Below are positions 61,303 through 64,000 of a DNA stretch of 64,000 nt, piece after piece. Position 1 is the stretch's first letter. The number at the start of each line of letters is the position of its first letter. The notes below the pieces were generated by a model that was not told the DNA's origin, did no database searches, and saw only the letters and a program-made list of their open reading frames with translations. The DNA is from Chryseobacterium panacisoli. Its GTDB lineage: Bacteria; Bacteroidota; Bacteroidia; Flavobacteriales; Weeksellaceae. A program made the position numbers and the translations under genes. Location: positions 1,054,001 to 1,118,000 of the forward strand of contig NZ_VTRU01000001.1 in NCBI RefSeq assembly GCF_008274625.1, in the 5' to 3' direction.

Positions 61303-62103
61303 TTATGTTCCGGACTGCTTTAATTCTTCAAAAAAGCCACTGGCTTCATAACTTTCTTTAGCAGCTTGGTACCCGATATTAAAGATCTCTTCCAATCTGT
61401 CCTTTCTTCGTTCAAAAGTTCCGTAAGAAGATAGTTTTTGAGAAGAAATAAACCAGTCACAGTAATCAAATTTTATTTTTTCAATTCTATAGGAGAGTAA
61501 ATCATAAGAACGGGAAACGATTGCCTTAATGGAGTTCAGGTCTTTAATCTTAGCTTCGTTGGGTGGAGAGACAAATACGCCGATCAGCTTATCACAGTCA
61601 TCTCTGATGATATCTGCCGGAAAGTTATTCAATACACCTCCATCACAGTACATTTCCTCTCCAATAATGTAAGGAGTTGTTATTCCGGGAATGGAGCACG
61701 AGGCAATGATGGCATCTACAATCTCAAAATCTTTATCAAAAATCTTCTGGGTTCCGGAAACCAGTTCTGTGGCCACAATTTTTACTTCAATATCGAGATC
61801 ACCCAATTTCATTTCATGGAAGATAGGCTTAAGATAATTCCTGAAAATCACTGAAGAAACAAGTCCCGGCTGATTGAAAGTAAAATGTTTCCAGTTGAAA
61901 AAATACACAGAATTGAAAAATTCCAGAATTTCTTCCGGAGTTTTTCCGATAGCATGAAGACATCCTACAATAGATCCTGCACTACAGCAGGAAAGGATAT
62001 CTACTTCAATCCCTTTTTCCTGTAAGAATTTTAATACTCCTGCATGAGCGATTCCTTTGGTACCGCCGCCTGATAAAACAAGTCCTACTCTGTCAAAATT
62101 CAT
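61303..62103 (-). CDS. Patatin-like phospholipase with variant nucleophile elbow
   Basis: A 266-residue cytoplasmic patatin of the RssA/YlbK type. The oxyanion loop is SGGGTKGIAHAG. The nucleophile elbow, usually GxSxG, reads C39-C-S41-A-G43 (LSCCSAGSIVG), so its first glycine is cysteine. The Asp of the dyad is in YCDGGVLNNFP (DGG intact). It would hydrolyse acyl esters of phospholipids, though the variant elbow may alter activity. It is a single gene. Confidence 0.88.
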   Translation of the reverse strand: MNFDRVGLVLSGGGTKGIAHAGVLKFLQEKGIEVDILSCCSAGSIVGCLHAIGKTPEEILEFFNSVYFFNWKHFTFNQPGLVSSVIFRNYLKPIFHEMKLGDLDIEVKIVATELVSGTQKIFDKDFEIVDAIIASCSIPGITTPYIIGEEMYCDGGVLNNFPADIIRDDCDKLIGVFVSPPNEAKIKDLNSIKAIVSRSYDLLSYRIEKIKFDYCDWFISSQKLSSYGTFERRKDRLEEIFNIGYQAAKESYEASGFFEELKQSGT

Positions 62104-62334
62104 AGAATAAATGTAAGGAAACAGCCTGAAATAATCGAGTTAATTTTTATAAATATGCTGATTTTAAAATTATTTTAATAAAATCCATTACAATCCTGTC
62201 AAAAATTCAATCTAAAAAGAGATATAACTTCAAACATATAAAAATTTTGTTGATCCTTTTTATGATTAAATGGGTGCCTTTTACGATCAAACCTGTGAGG
62301 TTTCGTCTACTCATATTCCTGATTGGTATCAAAG

Positions 62335-62362
62335 AAAAAGCCCGGAAAAATCCGGGCTTTTA
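62335..62362 (-). terminator. Terminator of lpd
   Basis: AAAAAGCCCGGA and TCCGGGCTTTT pair around AAAA; on the minus strand it follows the dihydrolipoyl dehydrogenase stop by about 27 bases and ends in a T run. Confidence 0.88.
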
Positions 62363-62388
62363 TTGTATTGATTATCTGTATATTAAGA

Positions 62389-63777
62389 TTAAATGTGAAT
62401 CACTTCACCGTAAGCAGCAGCAGCAGCTTCCATAATTGCTTCAGAAACTGTTGGGTGCGGGTGGATAGATTTGATGATCTCGTGACCTGTAGTTTCAAGT
62501 TTTCTTGCTACTACAGCTTCAGCAACCATATCCGTTACTCCTTCACCAATCATGTGGCATCCTAACCACTCACCATATTTAGCATCGAAGATCACTTTGA
62601 TAAATCCGTCTGTGTTTCCGTTTGCAGTAGCTTTACCACTAGCAGAAAGAGGGAATTTACCCACTTTGATCTCATATCCTTTTTCTTTAGCCTGCTTTTC
62701 AGTAAGACCTACAGAAGCTACTTCAGGGTGACAGTAAGTACATCCAGGGATATTGCCATAGTCGATTTTTTCAACGTGCATCCCTTTGATTTTCTCAACA
62801 CAAGTGATTCCTTCTGCAGAAGCAACGTGAGCCAAAGCCTGAGTTGGGATGATATCTCCGATTGCATAGTAACCTGGTACTGAAGTTTCGTACCACTCGT
62901 TCACCAATACTCTTCCTTTATCTGTCTGGATTCCTACTTCTTCTAATCCGATATTCTCGATATTAGCAGCAATACCTACAGCAGATAATAAGATATCAGC
63001 CTCAAGAGTGATGTTTCCGTTAGCTGTTTTTACAGTAGCTTTTACTCCTTCACCGCTTGTATCAACACTTTCTACAGAAGCGTTTGTCATAATTTCAATT
63101 CCTGTCTTTTTCAGAGATTTCTCCAGGTGTTTAGAGATTTCTTCGTCTTCTACAGGAACGATGTTTGGCATAAATTCAACAACAGTTACTTTAGTTCCCA
63201 TTGTGTTATAGAAGTCAGCAAATTCTACCCCGATAGCTCCAGAACCTACAACAATCATAGATTTCGGCTGCTCAGGAAGAGATAATGCCTGTCTGTATCC
63301 GATTACTTTTTTACCATCCTGTGGTAAGTTTGGTAATTCTCTTGAACGAGCTCCTGTAGCGATGATAATGTGAGTAGCTGAATATTCAGTTACTTTACCT
63401 TCTTTATCTGTCACAGAAACTTTTTTACCTTTCTGTACTTTTGCAGTACCAAGAATTACGTCAATCTTATTCTTTTTCATCAAGAATTCGATTCCTTTGC
63501 TCATTTTGCTGGCAACACCACGGCTTCTCTGAATTACATTCGGGAATTCAAAGCTAGCCTCCACTTTATTCAAACCATAATCTTCAGCATGGTTGATATA
63601 ATGAAAAACCTGAGCAGATTTCAATAAAGCTTTAGTTGGAATACATCCCCAGTTAAGGCAGATTCCTCCTAAATTTTCTTTCTCGATAATTGCGGTTTTG
63701 AAACCTAATTGCGCTGCTCTGATCGCAGTAACATATCCACCAGGACCACTTCCAATGACAATAATATCGTAATTCAT
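62389..63777 (-). CDS. lpdA: Dihydrolipoyl dehydrogenase (E3)
   Basis: A 462-residue FAD flavoprotein that reoxidises dihydrolipoamide in the 2-oxoacid dehydrogenase and glycine cleavage complexes. FAD site VIGSGPGGYVTAIRAAQLG, redox disulfide C40-x4-C45 (GGICLNWGCIPTKAL), NAD site VVGSGAIGVEFADFY, and the C-terminal base H441-P-T with E446 are all intact. Codon use is noticeably stronger (more optimal) than in neighbouring genes, as expected for a highly expressed housekeeping enzyme. The upstream region 63778-64000 shows no further gene. Confidence 0.96.
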   Translation of the reverse strand: MNYDIIVIGSGPGGYVTAIRAAQLGFKTAIIEKENLGGICLNWGCIPTKALLKSAQVFHYINHAEDYGLNKVEASFEFPNVIQRSRGVASKMSKGIEFLMKKNKIDVILGTAKVQKGKKVSVTDKEGKVTEYSATHIIIATGARSRELPNLPQDGKKVIGYRQALSLPEQPKSMIVVGSGAIGVEFADFYNTMGTKVTVVEFMPNIVPVEDEEISKHLEKSLKKTGIEIMTNASVESVDTSGEGVKATVKTANGNITLEADILLSAVGIAANIENIGLEEVGIQTDKGRVLVNEWYETSVPGYYAIGDIIPTQALAHVASAEGITCVEKIKGMHVEKIDYGNIPGCTYCHPEVASVGLTEKQAKEKGYEIKVGKFPLSASGKATANGNTDGFIKVIFDAKYGEWLGCHMIGEGVTDMVAEAVVARKLETTGHEIIKSIHPHPTVSEAIMEAAAAAYGEVIHI

Positions 63778-64000
63778 TACTTTAAAAATTTTTATGCGAA
63801 TTTAAGGAAAAATATTGGATGTTTTATGTTTCTGCAAACTGATCTTAAAATGCATCAACAAGGCGTTTTTATTCAATTTTAAATAAAGAAAGAGAATACA
63901 AAACGCATTCTCTTTCAATAAATTTCATTCTACATTGAAAATTTATCAAAAATCACAATATAAAAACCGGCTTTTTCAATTTTAATAACTGCAAAAATTC

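Overview
The window looks like a chromosomal segment of a flavobacterium, most probably Chryseobacterium or a close relative. It is AT-rich, carries a SusC/SusD pair, several TonB-plug or LytTR proteins typical of Bacteroidota, Gly/Gln-type signal peptides, A-rich rather than Shine-Dalgarno leaders, and repeated matches to the Bacteroidota -7 promoter element TAnnTTTG (27608, 29006, 33589, 35697, 36627, 40833, 46296). No rRNA, tRNA, CRISPR array, integrase or transposase was seen. All of this is read by eye from the sequence; no database search was run.

Region 0.4-6.3 kb is a five-gene minus-strand operon for ergothioneine: egtD, egtB, an ABC ATPase and a permease/binding-protein fusion of the EgtUV type, and a PatB/MalY C-S lyase that can serve as EgtE. 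The binding-protein half of the transporter is circularly permuted. At 6.7-12 kb lie a periplasmic MG2/TonB-plug protein and two beta-lactamase-fold serine hydrolases, followed by intergenic repeats.

Region 12.6-27.4 kb is an AT-rich defence-type island with no visible integrase. Decayed gene fragments (one HigA-like) mark its left edge. Its core is a seven-gene, tightly coupled minus-strand operon (13052-23049): DNA methyltransferase, HerA-type ATPase, NurA-type nuclease, an HNH/AAA fusion resembling a fused Septu PtuB-PtuA, a second PtuB-like HNH, an HNH_2 nuclease and an unrecognised protein with an R-x4-H motif. A divergent hypothetical/HTH pair separates it from a second module: DUF262 protein, DUF3696-type AAA ATPase and an unrecognised third protein. 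This island is the best candidate for an undescribed system.

Region 27.6-46 kb is accessory metabolism and regulation: a cluster of short hairpins (28.4-28.8 kb), GNAT, two oxidoreductase/AraC modules, a LysR-controlled hydrolase/reductase pair, a LytTR membrane regulator, an intradiol-dioxygenase-like lipoprotein, MaoC hydratase, cold-shock protein, a truncated DEAD-box protein with altered motifs, a Core-2 glycosyltransferase, a YcaQ-type DNA glycosylase (with a decayed copy of its promoter and 5' end 3.5 kb away) and a secreted adenosine deaminase.

Region 46.3-51.1 kb is a SusCD outer-membrane uptake pair preceded by a 49-residue Cys/Met-rich leader ORF with its own promoter, suggesting attenuation by sulfur amino acid supply. 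Region 51.3-64 kb holds a lipoprotein, another serine hydrolase, an acyltransferase, a LytS/LytTR two-component pair, an ABC ATPase, a flotillin-like protein with vault-like repeats, a patatin and dihydrolipoyl dehydrogenase. Several families of dispersed intergenic repeats are scattered through the window.
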